Assembly: GCF_012489685.1 (NCBI RefSeq)
Contig: NC_080044.1
Location: 31,228,369 to 31,292,368, forward strand
Reading direction: 5' to 3'
DNA length: 64,000 bases
Source of the DNA: Lotus japonicus
Taxonomy: Eukaryota; Streptophyta; Magnoliopsida; Fabales; Fabaceae
In this document: positions 1 to 11,030 of the stretch, piece after piece
Layout: each line of letters begins with the position of its first letter
Numbering within the stretch: the stretch's first letter is position 1
Program-made: the position numbers and the translations under genes
Notes under the pieces: model-generated
Databases searched by the model: none
What the model was told of the DNA's origin: nothing
The model's input: the letters and a program-made list of their open reading frames with translations, nothing else

Positions 1-1222
1 TACCCTGAGAAGCCTTCATCTTCTCTCTGATCTGTTTAATCTTCTCAGTCATCTGTTGCAGAAGTTCCGGTCCTACTAACAAATTCTCTCCATCTTGATA
101 CCAACATAAAGGTGTTCTACACTTGCGGCCATACAAAGCCTCATACGGTGCCATACCTATGGTCGTATGAAAACTGTTGTTATATGTGAACTCAATCAGT
201 GGCAATAGGGTATCCCAACTGCCCTTGTTGTCTAACACGCAAGCTCGTAGCAAATCCTCCAATGATTGGATAGTTCTCTCAGTTTGCCCATCAGTCTGTG
301 GATGATAAGCAGAACTTAATCTCAGCCTCGTTCCCAAAGCATTATGAAGAGCTCCCCACAAATGTGAAGTAAACTTCGGGTCTCTATCGGAAACGATACT
401 TGTTGGCACTCCATGAAGTCGCACAATCTCAGCTATATAAATCTCTGATAGCTTATCCACGTTGTACGTAGTTCTCACAGTTATGAAATGAGCCGACTTA
501 GTCAATCGATCCACGACTACCCAAATCGAATCATATCCCTTTTGAGTTCTTGGCAACGCTACGACAAAATCGATCGATATGCTATCCCATTTCCATTGAG
601 GTACATCCAAGCTCTGTAGCATACCTGAAGATTTCTGATGTTCCACCTTCGCCTTCTGACAGATTAAACATGCAGCTACATATCCTGCCACTTGTCTCTT
701 CATCCCTGGCCACCAAAATTCACCTTCAAGTCCTGATACATCTTTTTCCTTCCAGGGTGAATGCTCAACTTGCTTTTGTGACCTTCGTCCATAATCAACC
801 TCCTTAAGTCAGGGTTGTTAGGTACGCACACTCTATCCTTGCATCGCAGGATATTGTCACTCCCTACCTTGAATTCCGGGTCCTTACCCTGAATTACTAA
901 ATTCTTATTTTCCGAGTAAAAATTCATCTTGTAACTGTTGGTCTCGGATTTCTTCCATCAATCCATTGGTGATCTTGATCGTCCCAAACTTCAGTTCTCC
1001 CTCAGATGCTCTCACATCTAAGCTCAAATCTCAAAATTGTTCCAGCAGTTGCAGCTCCTTAACCATCATTGATGAGATATGCATCTTCCTGCTCAATGCA
1101 TCAGTAACGACATTAGCCTTTCCAGGATGGTATTGTAAGGTAAAATCGTAATCCTTGAGAAATTCCATCCAGCGTCGTTGTCTCATGTTCAACTCCTTCT
1201 GGTCAAACAAGTACTTTAAGCT
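1..1222 (-). pseudogene. pol remnant copy 1: RNase H tail, integrase, start of chromodomain region (partial)
   Basis: Same remnant as at 6199-7890, truncated by the window edge, so the chromodomain end is missing. In the minus frame at 1-703 I see the integrase core motifs [16 protein letters not shown] and [11 protein letters not shown], with the usual two Asp and one Glu positions. The zinc-binding part ([11 protein letters not shown]) lies in a different frame at 700-927. The RNase H C-terminal stretch ([11 protein letters not shown]) lies near 1150-1210. Frameshifts and at least one stop separate the pieces, so no full-length Pol is possible. Confidence 0.85.
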
Positions 1223-2753
1223 CTATGTCGTCCTGCTCGACCACTCGTGTCGGTTCTATGTTGGAAATAACATTGGTTGACGCTACGTGCAATTGCACAA
1301 CCTTAACCACTTGATCCTTTACTTTTGTTCGTCCAAAAATTCTGCTTAAAATCAGTACACCTCTGGCATTCCAAAGTGAATGTTCAACCTGTCCTCGTGA
1401 TCTCCACTCATGATTCAAAACTTAACTCGATCGCTCTATAACTCATAGACGAACTATTCCCTTGGAATCTACTAGTCCATTAACGTCGATTCCAACTTCG
1501 TAACTATCCTCATTCGCACCATGAGATCAATCTTCTACTTAGTCATCACTCAAGTAAAACTCGACGTGAGTCTTAATACCTTGTGCATCGCTAGACCCAA
1601 TCCCTTTTAACATCCATTCATCAGCGACTTATAAGCTAATCACCATCTTAATATCTTACAATCCATTATTGTCATCTCCCCTTTTTCGAGACTTCCCTTA
1701 CTTGAACCATAAAACCAACCTTCACTTATTCACAACCCACTTTACAATTACCTAAAATCCTTAACACTTCCCCCAAATCCGAACTTATTCCCTAGAAGAT
1801 CAAACCATAGCTGTACCTCAGGAAACTTAACTAGTCATTTTATCATCCGATCCCTCAACATTCGGAGGTTTAACTACAATCATTAATGCCAACACCACTA
1901 AATCTCTGATTCGAACATGATTTTCACCTCCCAAGGTCAATCTTAACCCTTAAATCCTCACTTAACTTAGTGAAATTCACTTGCTAACCCCAGCATGCAA
2001 TATCGGAATCCATAACAAAGTTCCATTCACTCTTAGACTCTAAGAAATTTGTCCACCTATAACAACCTCAAGTATTTATCTTAATACTAACTCTTTATTT
2101 CCGTAACTAGATCGTCCTCCCATCAATCCGATACTTAGTCTCTCGATCAAAACCCAACAAACCTTGAGTCCTACGCACTTAAGACAAGAATTCATAGACT
2201 TAAAACCTAAACTTTCACCACGTTTGGACCTCAAATGTCCTTTAATTCTTCAATACTTCTTAAATGAATATCCATTTCTTAAACTATAACTCCTCCCCAA
2301 AGGAGATCAACTACTTAACAAGAACTTTACTTCCCAACTCAACTAATCCTCGATCCAATCAAATTAATCTTACCAATCCATCTATCAAAGTCCATTGCCA
2401 GTTCTGATTCCGAATATCACCCCCTCAATATTAAGTTGATCAGGCCTAATACATCGAAGGTGAAGATTTAGAAAAACCCACTGGAACAGTCGATGAGTTC
2501 CTAACATCCAGTAGTCACAGAGATCTTGATATTAAATCCTCAATGATGCCGCTACGGAACTACACACTCTCGACACCATACATATACTATCCATACGGAA
2601 TCTCTCTGAGATTCATCCTTCAGCTTCTAGCTTCTTGTTAAACGCATCGGTGCAAAACTACTTTCTAGGCTTAACGTGTTATTCTAAACCTCGTGTAACT
2701 TCTATAGTTTAAACACGAGCAACGGTCAAATAAAGTATTATTAGGCGTAATAA
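1223..2753. other. C-rich non-coding filler, copy 1
   Basis: No coding region, RNA gene or known motif is visible here. The stretch sits where protease, reverse transcriptase and most of RNase H should be, and it is identical by eye to 7891-9421. The plus strand is rich in C and poor in G. Confidence 0.6.
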
Positions 2754-3575
2754 CTATAAAGTCAAAGCTCGACAGTAAGGGCAAGTTAGGTGTGTTGCAC
2801 GTTCTACGAGAGTAATGAAGCGTATTATACTAGAATGAGAAAGAATAGTTAGAAGGTTACCATCGTTTGTGCGCTCTCCTCTGACTAGTCGACCAGCTCC
2901 CTCGCCGCACGAGATATAGACTCCTCCCCGTGCAGCAGGATGTCTTCCTCTTACCGTAGGCACAGATGGCTCAACCCTGGTTACATTGCAATCCTTGGCT
3001 TGATGCCCCGGGCGATTGCAGTTGAAACATAGAGGTCTCCCGTCTGGACACTTGTTAGAGTGGTGCCCCACCTTCTTGCACCTGTAACACGTTACTTGCT
3101 TCCTCGCCCCTTTAGATATGGCAGGAAGTTTACCCTTCATCTTGTTGTCAGACGGTCCCGCTTGGAACGTCCTACAGTTCACGGCCAAATGTCCACGTTG
3201 TTTGCACTTGAAGCATTGTGGTCCAGTCACTGAGCACTGAAAGGCGTAGTGTCCAAGCTTCCCACAACGGAAACATGACACAGCCTCCTGGCCAATAGCT
3301 GTGGTCGTCGACTTGCGTGATCCTGGAATAGGGTCCCTTCCCTCAGGATGCTGGTATGGCTTCCACCGTCGGTGCTCCTGAGAACCTGATCTCACTGGTC
3401 CTCCAGTTCCAGCTCGGTCCAATCCACTATGCTGGTACTTGGACGCCTGGATTAGCGGTTGAGGTTGCTCACGTGCCGCCTCCTCAGCGCGTCTGTAAGC
3501 GTCCTCAGCAGCCTGATTCATCATTGCCTCAATCATGGTAGCTATTGCCTTTGCCATCCTGTCAGGGCTTACCAT
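2754..3575 (-). CDS. Capsid-less Gag-like protein with four CCHC zinc knuckles, copy 1
   Basis: An ORF of 273 codons starting at the ATG at 3573-3575, which aligns with the gag start of the complete TkA element at 54371. The protein has a short helical N-terminus and then jumps directly to the linker (DRAGTGGPVRSGSQ) that follows capsid in the complete element, so the capsid domain of roughly 160-190 residues is deleted. Four knuckles follow: CFRCGKLGHYAFQC, CFKCKQRGHLAVNC, CYRCKKVGHHSNKC and CFNCNRPGHQAKDC. The complete element has only two. The C-terminal end is frame-shifted protease sequence. It could bind nucleic acid but could not assemble particles; expression is unknown. Confidence 0.7.
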   Translation of the reverse strand: MVSPDRMAKAIATMIEAMMNQAAEDAYRRAEEAAREQPQPLIQASKYQHSGLDRAGTGGPVRSGSQEHRRWKPYQHPEGRDPIPGSRKSTTTAIGQEAVSCFRCGKLGHYAFQCSVTGPQCFKCKQRGHLAVNCRTFQAGPSDNKMKGKLPAISKGARKQVTCYRCKKVGHHSNKCPDGRPLCFNCNRPGHQAKDCNVTRVEPSVPTVRGRHPAARGGVYISCGEGAGRLVRGERTNDGNLLTILSHSSIIRFITLVERATHLTCPYCRALTL

Positions 3576-3770
3576 CCTATGCTTAGTCAAACAAACAGTT
3601 AGTACTCATCATCGGATAGCATCTAACATACTATACAATATGATTAAGCAATAACTTCAATCAATTCTAAGCGACAAATCGCTTGCAGACAATCAATTTT
3701 TACTCTTTACAGAGTCACACAACCTAGCACAGAAGACCTATTCCCCAAAGACTCCCGAAAGACTCGACTA

Positions 3771-3783
3771 AGCTCTGATACCA
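3771..3783 (-). other. Primer-binding site (tRNA-iMet type)
   Basis: On the minus strand this reads TGGTATCAGAGCT, a few bases inside the LTR end at 3788. It is complementary to the 3' end of initiator-Met tRNA, as is usual in plant LTR retrotransposons. Confidence 0.85.
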
Positions 3784-4227
3784 CAAATGTAACACCCCGA
3801 TTTCGGTGGCGTCACTTTAGTAACCAAAAGAAAATACTTTAAGCGGTAACGTGAATTATTTTTTTTCGACAATATAACTAAAGACAGAAAGCAATAAAAC
3901 TCCCCAACAAAAGATAAAAGGAACTACTATACAACTATATATACATGCCTCGCTAAACACTACCACGTCACGAGTAACCTCCAGTGACGGGTGACAGGAA
4001 AAGAGTAACGCCCGTAGGCAAAAGTACAAACCAAAAGAAAAGTCAAGTGTCCGCAACACTATCCCTCAAAATGAGAATGAGTTAGCCCAGATGGCCTAGA
4101 GCAAGACCTCTTAGCCCAACCAACTCTCTGTGATCCCCGTAGAGGAACCACACAAAAAGCTATAGGCGGGAAACTACCCTGTCCCCAAAGAAACAATGAC
4201 GGTCAGAGCTAAGACTCTACTCCTACA

Positions 4228-4362
4228 CTAATCCCATCTCGAGTAAGTCGCTCGGTGGCCAGCGGGGTCGACCACCCCTGAACCGTAGTCCTCCTGATCA
4301 AGCTTCTTCAACCTAGTTTCCCCTGAAGGGTGAACCATCGTGAACCGGTCCGCCATGGACAT
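4228..4362 (-). pseudogene. Truncated LTR-borne ORF in L1
   Basis: A 44-codon remnant of the 159-codon LTR ORF seen intact at 28136, 53190 and 61952. It keeps the start (FTMVHPSG, then VVDPAGHRATYS) and then runs into a stop, because an internal deletion removed the proline-rich, acidic and C-terminal parts. It is identical to the copy at 10896-11030. Confidence 0.6.
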
Positions 4363-5052
4363 CTGACAAAGGCGTAGTCCGCCCAAACACACATAGAAGA
4401 CGCGAGGGTCAACTCCAAAGAATTATATAAATATTAAAGCCAGATATATATATATGGGATAATAATTATTAGCCTCTCAGGCTTAGAGTTTAGGGATAAC
4501 ATCCTAGGGTTGCATATATCACAATGAATATAAAGATAATAATAAGAATTAGCATGCCTCAAGTAGGATAAACAGGTACCAATCACACTCAGCAACTAAG
4601 TCAGCATGTATGTTGCATGAAATGCAATGCTGGGTAACAAAATGCATTCCGGAAGAAGGATGGACACCATCGAGTCAGCCCTAACACCGGCCAAAGTGGG
4701 ACCATTCCGCTCGGGCGCCTCTTACACCACACAAAAGTAGTCAGATCAGCAGTGAACCCGTAGGTCTGCCATTCCGTCTGCTACTAAGGACCACCGTAGT
4801 GTCCTAAATATGGAAATCCGGGTCTTATGACCATTTTGGAATCCACCGAGGTCCGGTAATCCGCCGTGTATTAACCTCAAAATGAGTGCATGAATGCAAG
4901 TGATTAGCCAAACAACGTCTCCGACCTCACTCGACACGTCGTCACGTGTTCTAGCTAACTTATTGTCTCTAAAAAGCCTACCCTAAGGCAAACGTCGATT
5001 CTGCGACAAAATGAATTAATCAAAAGAAGAAGAATGTACTTGGGAACTCATG

Positions 5053-5152
5053 NNNNNNNNNNNNNNNNNNNNNNNNNNNNNNNNNNNNNNNNNNNNNNNN
5101 NNNNNNNNNNNNNNNNNNNNNNNNNNNNNNNNNNNNNNNNNNNNNNNNNNNN
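5053..5152. other. Assembly gap of 100 N
   Basis: Exactly 100 undetermined bases, the usual placeholder for a gap of unknown size. The left edge is the start of the 79-bp tandem array of the LTR (compare 11723). The right edge corresponds to 13109. By comparison with L2, about 1.39 kb is missing. Confidence 0.98.
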
Positions 5153-5477
5153 GCATTTCGTCGACATTTGACAAAATCTAATCCGCAGAACACGCTCAGG
5201 AGCATGCAGGGAAGAAGTTTAGACGCTGAAATCAGCTGATTTGAACAGTTTTTCAAAAACCTCAAAATTTTGAACTCAGAAAGTCGCAGGAGAAATGGAC
5301 AGAAACGACGATTCGAAGGAGAGTATAGATTACCTACCTCGAGGTCTTCGATTAGTGACGATCGGTGAAGCAAACGGGCAAGAAACGACGAAGATCTGGA
5401 TCTCTCTCTCTCTCTAGGAACTCGCGGTTTTGGGGTGGGGGAAATGGGTTTTTTTGCAAAAATCTAATTTTTCAAGC

Positions 5478-5485
5478 TATTTATA
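5478..5485 (-). promoter_or_regulatory. Candidate TATA box of LTR L1
   Basis: TATAAATA on the minus strand inside the LTR, at the same relative place as the TATA boxes in the other TkA LTRs. A CT-rich tract lies downstream. It would drive transcription toward lower coordinates. Confidence 0.5.
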
Positions 5486-6161
5486 GGTTTTGGAAAAAAC
5501 GGAAAAATGATTTTTTTGCGATTCCGATTTTTCCTGCGCGTTCCTCTGCGCATTCTAAGATAGGTTCTGGCGACAGAATTCCAGAACTCAAAACAGGATT
5601 CTTGGAATTAAACCAAAAGATCCAAAATCGGCATAAGTCGGTGTAAGTCGGTTTATCCCGAAAAACTACTTTTTGCAGTGATCGTCGGATGAGAAAACTT
5701 CCTTCTGAAGAAAGATTAGGAATGATGAGAGAAGTAGGAGAACGCGGGTGGAATCTTCATTTGAGTTTCCGGATAGAAAAAGTCTTCATCGTCTGTCGAT
5801 CTTAGGTTTTTCGAACTATCAGGGATTCCGTTTCGGCAAACTTCCGAGAATTGGAATTTGACGTTCGTACTTTCCAGGATTTCGCATCGAAATGGTTGTT
5901 TAAGGACGGAAAAGAGAAGTTCTAACATTTCTCTGAGGATTTTTTTTGGAATTAGTTTCCATCGAGTCCTAAAGCGTAAATTAACTATTCACTAATACCT
6001 TCGACCTAGGATTAAGCGTATGTTAGTCGTGCTATAACTCTTTCGGTTTTTCGATACATTCTTGGACTTTTCCTGAACCTCTTTCCTTCCCAAATTTATC
6101 TTAATCAAATAACTCTTTTATTTTATTCACTTATCCAAAGCGTTAAAACTTGGGCCTTACA

Positions 6162-6182
6162 TTACTACCCTCCAAAAAGAAA
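6162..6182 (-). other. Polypurine tract
   Basis: The minus strand shows TTTTTGGAGGGTAGTAA directly before the LTR start, the expected plus-strand priming site. The same tract stands before the LTR at 58827. Confidence 0.75.
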
Positions 6183-6198
6183 GTTTCGACCTCGAAAC

Positions 6199-7890
6199 TT
6201 AAGGGTCAGTAAAAAGTTCTGGATACTGTTCCTTGATCTTTTCCTTCAGCTCCCACGTTGCATCGCCGGTGTCCTTGTTCCAAATAACCTTCACTAACTC
6301 GATCTCTTTTCCCCTCAACTGCTTTATCCTTGTGTCACCAATGCTGATTGGCGGTGTCTCGAAAGACAAGTTATCCTTCAACTCAATGTCATCCAACTCG
6401 ATGACGTGCGTCGGATCAGCAATATACTTCCGCAGTTGTGTCGCATGGAATACATCGTGAATGTTTGATAGAAAAGGCGGTAGTGCGATCTGATAAACTA
6501 CCGGTCCTACACGACGAGTAATCTGATAAGGTCCAATGAACTTTGGCGTAAGCTTTCTTGATTTGATTGCTCGACCAACTCCTGTAGTCTGAGTAACTCG
6601 CAGAAACACATGATCTCCCTCTTCAAATTCCAGGGTTCTGCGCCTTTGATCTGCATAGCTCTTCTGTCTACCCTGAGAAGCCTTCATCTTCTCTCTGATC
6701 TGTTTAATCTTCTCAGTCATCTGTTGCAGAAGTTCCGGTCCTACTAACAAATTCTCTCCATCTTGATACCAACATAAAGGTGTTCTACACTTGCGGCCAT
6801 ACAAAGCCTCATACGGTGCCATACCTATGGTCGTATGAAAACTGTTGTTATATGTGAACTCAATCAGTGGCAATAGGGTATCCCAACTGCCCTTGTTGTC
6901 TAACACGCAAGCTCGTAGCAAATCCTCCAATGATTGGATAGTTCTCTCAGTTTGCCCATCAGTCTGTGGATGATAAGCAGAACTTAATCTCAGCCTCGTT
7001 CCCAAAGCATTATGAAGAGCTCCCCACAAATGTGAAGTAAACTTCGGGTCTCTATCGGAAACGATACTTGTTGGCACTCCATGAAGTCGCACAATCTCAG
7101 CTATATAAATCTCTGATAGCTTATCCACGTTGTACGTAGTTCTCACAGTTATGAAATGAGCCGACTTAGTCAATCGATCCACGACTACCCAAATCGAATC
7201 ATATCCCTTTTGAGTTCTTGGCAACGCTACGACAAAATCGATCGATATGCTATCCCATTTCCATTGAGGTACATCCAAGCTCTGTAGCATACCTGAAGAT
7301 TTCTGATGTTCCACCTTCGCCTTCTGACAGATTAAACATGCAGCTACATATCCTGCCACTTGTCTCTTCATCCCTGGCCACCAAAATTCACCTTCAAGTC
7401 CTGATACATCTTTTTCCTTCCAGGGTGAATGCTCAACTTGCTTTTGTGACCTTCGTCCATAATCAACCTCCTTAAGTCAGGGTTGTTAGGTACGCACACT
7501 CTATCCTTGCATCGCAGGATATTGTCACTCCCTACCTTGAATTCCGGGTCCTTACCCTGAATTACTAAATTCTTATTTTCCGAGTAAAAATTCATCTTGT
7601 AACTGTTGGTCTCGGATTTCTTCCATCAATCCATTGGTGATCTTGATCGTCCCAAACTTCAGTTCTCCCTCAGATGCTCTCACATCTAAGCTCAAATCTC
7701 AAAATTGTTCCAGCAGTTGCAGCTCCTTAACCATCATTGATGAGATATGCATCTTCCTGCTCAATGCATCAGTAACGACATTAGCCTTTCCAGGATGGTA
7801 TTGTAAGGTAAAATCGTAATCCTTGAGAAATTCCATCCAGCGTCGTTGTCTCATGTTCAACTCCTTCTGGTCAAACAAGTACTTTAAGCT
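6199..7890 (-). pseudogene. pol remnant copy 2: RNase H tail, integrase and chromodomain
   Basis: The longest intact piece, 6199-7371, is a 390-codon integrase core plus C-terminal domain. It shows [30 protein letters not shown], the [12 protein letters not shown] module, and a chromodomain-like end around [19 protein letters not shown]. The upstream zinc-binding region (7368-7595) is in another frame; the break lies at the NFWWPG motif of the intact element. Near 7600-7890 there is an RNase H C-terminus with one in-frame stop. Everything before LKYLF of RNase H is gone. Family knowledge says the chromodomain steers integration to chromatin. An isolated integrase-chromodomain ORF is retained here, but no start context supports its expression. 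Confidence 0.85.
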
Positions 7891-9421
7891 CTATGTCGTC
7901 CTGCTCGACCACTCGTGTCGGTTCTATGTTGGAAATAACATTGGTTGACGCTACGTGCAATTGCACAACCTTAACCACTTGATCCTTTACTTTTGTTCGT
8001 CCAAAAATTCTGCTTAAAATCAGTACACCTCTGGCATTCCAAAGTGAATGTTCAACCTGTCCTCGTGATCTCCACTCATGATTCAAAACTTAACTCGATC
8101 GCTCTATAACTCATAGACGAACTATTCCCTTGGAATCTACTAGTCCATTAACGTCGATTCCAACTTCGTAACTATCCTCATTCGCACCATGAGATCAATC
8201 TTCTACTTAGTCATCACTCAAGTAAAACTCGACGTGAGTCTTAATACCTTGTGCATCGCTAGACCCAATCCCTTTTAACATCCATTCATCAGCGACTTAT
8301 AAGCTAATCACCATCTTAATATCTTACAATCCATTATTGTCATCTCCCCTTTTTCGAGACTTCCCTTACTTGAACCATAAAACCAACCTTCACTTATTCA
8401 CAACCCACTTTACAATTACCTAAAATCCTTAACACTTCCCCCAAATCCGAACTTATTCCCTAGAAGATCAAACCATAGCTGTACCTCAGGAAACTTAACT
8501 AGTCATTTTATCATCCGATCCCTCAACATTCGGAGGTTTAACTACAATCATTAATGCCAACACCACTAAATCTCTGATTCGAACATGATTTTCACCTCCC
8601 AAGGTCAATCTTAACCCTTAAATCCTCACTTAACTTAGTGAAATTCACTTGCTAACCCCAGCATGCAATATCGGAATCCATAACAAAGTTCCATTCACTC
8701 TTAGACTCTAAGAAATTTGTCCACCTATAACAACCTCAAGTATTTATCTTAATACTAACTCTTTATTTCCGTAACTAGATCGTCCTCCCATCAATCCGAT
8801 ACTTAGTCTCTCGATCAAAACCCAACAAACCTTGAGTCCTACGCACTTAAGACAAGAATTCATAGACTTAAAACCTAAACTTTCACCACGTTTGGACCTC
8901 AAATGTCCTTTAATTCTTCAATACTTCTTAAATGAATATCCATTTCTTAAACTATAACTCCTCCCCAAAGGAGATCAACTACTTAACAAGAACTTTACTT
9001 CCCAACTCAACTAATCCTCGATCCAATCAAATTAATCTTACCAATCCATCTATCAAAGTCCATTGCCAGTTCTGATTCCGAATATCACCCCCTCAATATT
9101 AAGTTGATCAGGCCTAATACATCGAAGGTGAAGATTTAGAAAAACCCACTGGAACAGTCGATGAGTTCCTAACATCCAGTAGTCACAGAGATCTTGATAT
9201 TAAATCCTCAATGATGCCGCTACGGAACTACACACTCTCGACACCATACATATACTATCCATACGGAATCTCTCTGAGATTCATCCTTCAGCTTCTAGCT
9301 TCTTGTTAAACGCATCGGTGCAAAACTACTTTCTAGGCTTAACGTGTTATTCTAAACCTCGTGTAACTTCTATAGTTTAAACACGAGCAACGGTCAAATA
9401 AAGTATTATTAGGCGTAATAA
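7891..9421. other. C-rich non-coding filler, copy 2
   Basis: 1.5 kb with no recognisable coding potential, replacing the core of pol. Counting two 60-base lines (from 8341 and 8881) gives about 35 C against 8 G on the plus strand, so the transcribed strand is purine-rich. Origin unknown. Confidence 0.6.
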
Positions 9422-10243
9422 CTATAAAGTCAAAGCTCGACAGTAAGGGCAAGTTAGGTGTGTTGCACGTTCTACGAGAGTAATGAAGCGTATTATACTA
9501 GAATGAGAAAGAATAGTTAGAAGGTTACCATCGTTTGTGCGCTCTCCTCTGACTAGTCGACCAGCTCCCTCGCCGCACGAGATATAGACTCCTCCCCGTG
9601 CAGCAGGATGTCTTCCTCTTACCGTAGGCACAGATGGCTCAACCCTGGTTACATTGCAATCCTTGGCTTGATGCCCCGGGCGATTGCAGTTGAAACATAG
9701 AGGTCTCCCGTCTGGACACTTGTTAGAGTGGTGCCCCACCTTCTTGCACCTGTAACACGTTACTTGCTTCCTCGCCCCTTTAGATATGGCAGGAAGTTTA
9801 CCCTTCATCTTGTTGTCAGACGGTCCCGCTTGGAACGTCCTACAGTTCACGGCCAAATGTCCACGTTGTTTGCACTTGAAGCATTGTGGTCCAGTCACTG
9901 AGCACTGAAAGGCGTAGTGTCCAAGCTTCCCACAACGGAAACATGACACAGCCTCCTGGCCAATAGCTGTGGTCGTCGACTTGCGTGATCCTGGAATAGG
10001 GTCCCTTCCCTCAGGATGCTGGTATGGCTTCCACCGTCGGTGCTCCTGAGAACCTGATCTCACTGGTCCTCCAGTTCCAGCTCGGTCCAATCCACTATGC
10101 TGGTACTTGGACGCCTGGATTAGCGGTTGAGGTTGCTCACGTGCCGCCTCCTCAGCGCGTCTGTAAGCGTCCTCAGCAGCCTGATTCATCATTGCCTCAA
10201 TCATGGTAGCTATTGCCTTTGCCATCCTGTCAGGGCTTACCAT
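9422..10243 (-). CDS. Capsid-less Gag-like protein with four CCHC zinc knuckles, copy 2
   Basis: Identical in sequence to the ORF at 2754-3575: 273 codons from the ATG at 10241-10243, with four CX2CX4HX4C knuckles in the second and third quarters and no capsid domain. The last about 45 residues are decayed protease read out of frame, so the annotated C-terminus is not that of a functional Gag. It is the first ORF after the primer-binding site, so it would be the translated product of a genomic transcript. The open frame over 270 codons suggests either recent origin or selection on nucleic-acid binding; the sequence cannot tell which. Confidence 0.7.
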   Translation of the reverse strand: MVSPDRMAKAIATMIEAMMNQAAEDAYRRAEEAAREQPQPLIQASKYQHSGLDRAGTGGPVRSGSQEHRRWKPYQHPEGRDPIPGSRKSTTTAIGQEAVSCFRCGKLGHYAFQCSVTGPQCFKCKQRGHLAVNCRTFQAGPSDNKMKGKLPAISKGARKQVTCYRCKKVGHHSNKCPDGRPLCFNCNRPGHQAKDCNVTRVEPSVPTVRGRHPAARGGVYISCGEGAGRLVRGERTNDGNLLTILSHSSIIRFITLVERATHLTCPYCRALTL

Positions 10244-10438
10244 CCTATGCTTAGTCAAACAAACAGTTAGTACTCATCATCGGATAGCATCTAACATACT
10301 ATACAATATGATTAAGCAATAACTTCAATCAATTCTAAGCGACAAATCGCTTGCAGACAATCAATTTTTACTCTTTACAGAGTCACACAACCTAGCACAG
10401 AAGACCTATTCCCCAAAGACTCCCGAAAGACTCGACTA

Positions 10439-10451
10439 AGCTCTGATACCA
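10439..10451 (-). other. Primer-binding site (tRNA-iMet type)
   Basis: TGGTATCAGAGCT on the minus strand, next to the inner end of LTR L2. Confidence 0.85.
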
Positions 10452-10895
10452 CAAATGTAACACCCCGATTTCGGTGGCGTCACTTTAGTAACCAAAAGAA
10501 AATACTTTAAGCGGTAACGTGAATTATTTTTTTTCGACAATATAACTAAAGACAGAAAGCAATAAAACTCCCCAACAAAAGATAAAAGGAACTACTATAC
10601 AACTATATATACATGCCTCGCTAAACACTACCACGTCACGAGTAACCTCCAGTGACGGGTGACAGGAAAAGAGTAACGCCCGTAGGCAAAAGTACAAACC
10701 AAAAGAAAAGTCAAGTGTCCGCAACACTATCCCTCAAAATGAGAATGAGTTAGCCCAGATGGCCTAGAGCAAGACCTCTTAGCCCAACCAACTCTCTGTG
10801 ATCCCCGTAGAGGAACCACACAAAAAGCTATAGGCGGGAAACTACCCTGTCCCCAAAGAAACAATGACGGTCAGAGCTAAGACTCTACTCCTACA

Positions 10896-11030
10896 CTAAT
10901 CCCATCTCGAGTAAGTCGCTCGGTGGCCAGCGGGGTCGACCACCCCTGAACCGTAGTCCTCCTGATCAAGCTTCTTCAACCTAGTTTCCCCTGAAGGGTG
11001 AACCATCGTGAACCGGTCCGCCATGGACAT
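10896..11030 (-). pseudogene. Truncated LTR-borne ORF in L2
   Basis: 44 codons from the ATG at 11028-11030, then a stop. The first about 40 residues correspond to the N-terminus of the 159-codon ORF of the other TkA LTRs. The rest is removed by a deletion of about 383 bp between two CTCG tetranucleotides (compare 28255-28258 and 28638-28641). Confidence 0.65.

Larger units (their letters stand above)
1..3787 (-). mobile_element. TkA non-autonomous Ty3/gypsy internal region, copy 1 (cut by window edge)
   Basis: Internal domain of a minus-strand LTR retrotransposon of the Tekay (chromovirus) type, read from right to left. It runs from the primer-binding site at 3771-3783, through a gag-like ORF and an unrecognised C-rich filler, into an integrase-chromodomain remnant that leaves the window. 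It matches 6669-10455 base for base as far as I can see by eye. It shares its LTR (3788-6161) with the second copy, so the two form an internal-LTR-internal-LTR tandem. No reverse transcriptase can be seen in it. Confidence 0.85.
3788..6161 (-). repeat. TkA LTR L1, shared by both tandem copies (contains an assembly gap)
   Basis: The boundaries are TGTAACACC at 3788 and GGCCTTACA at 6161 on the plus strand, giving the TG...CA ends on both strands. The right flank is a polypurine tract and the left flank is a primer-binding site. It is therefore the 3' LTR of the right-hand copy and the 5' LTR of the left-hand copy at once. It equals LTR L2 (10456-14119) apart from a TA-repeat indel, a few small indels and about 1.39 kb hidden in the N gap. 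Confidence 0.85.
6163..10455 (-). mobile_element. TkA non-autonomous internal region, copy 2 (complete between two LTRs)
   Basis: A complete internal domain of 4.3 kb between LTR L2 (10456-14119, its 5' LTR) and L1 (3788-6161, its 3' LTR). In transcription order it holds the primer-binding site, the capsid-less gag, a C-rich filler, the RNase H tail, integrase, chromodomain and polypurine tract. A complete TkA internal region (54159-58826) is only about 0.4 kb longer. The filler has therefore replaced capsid, protease, RT and most of RNase H while nearly keeping the total length. Confidence 0.85.

Noticed and set aside
7218..7475. 85-codon plus-strand ORF, repeated at 550-807
   Set aside because: Antisense shadow of the integrase remnant; its duplication only reflects the tandem.
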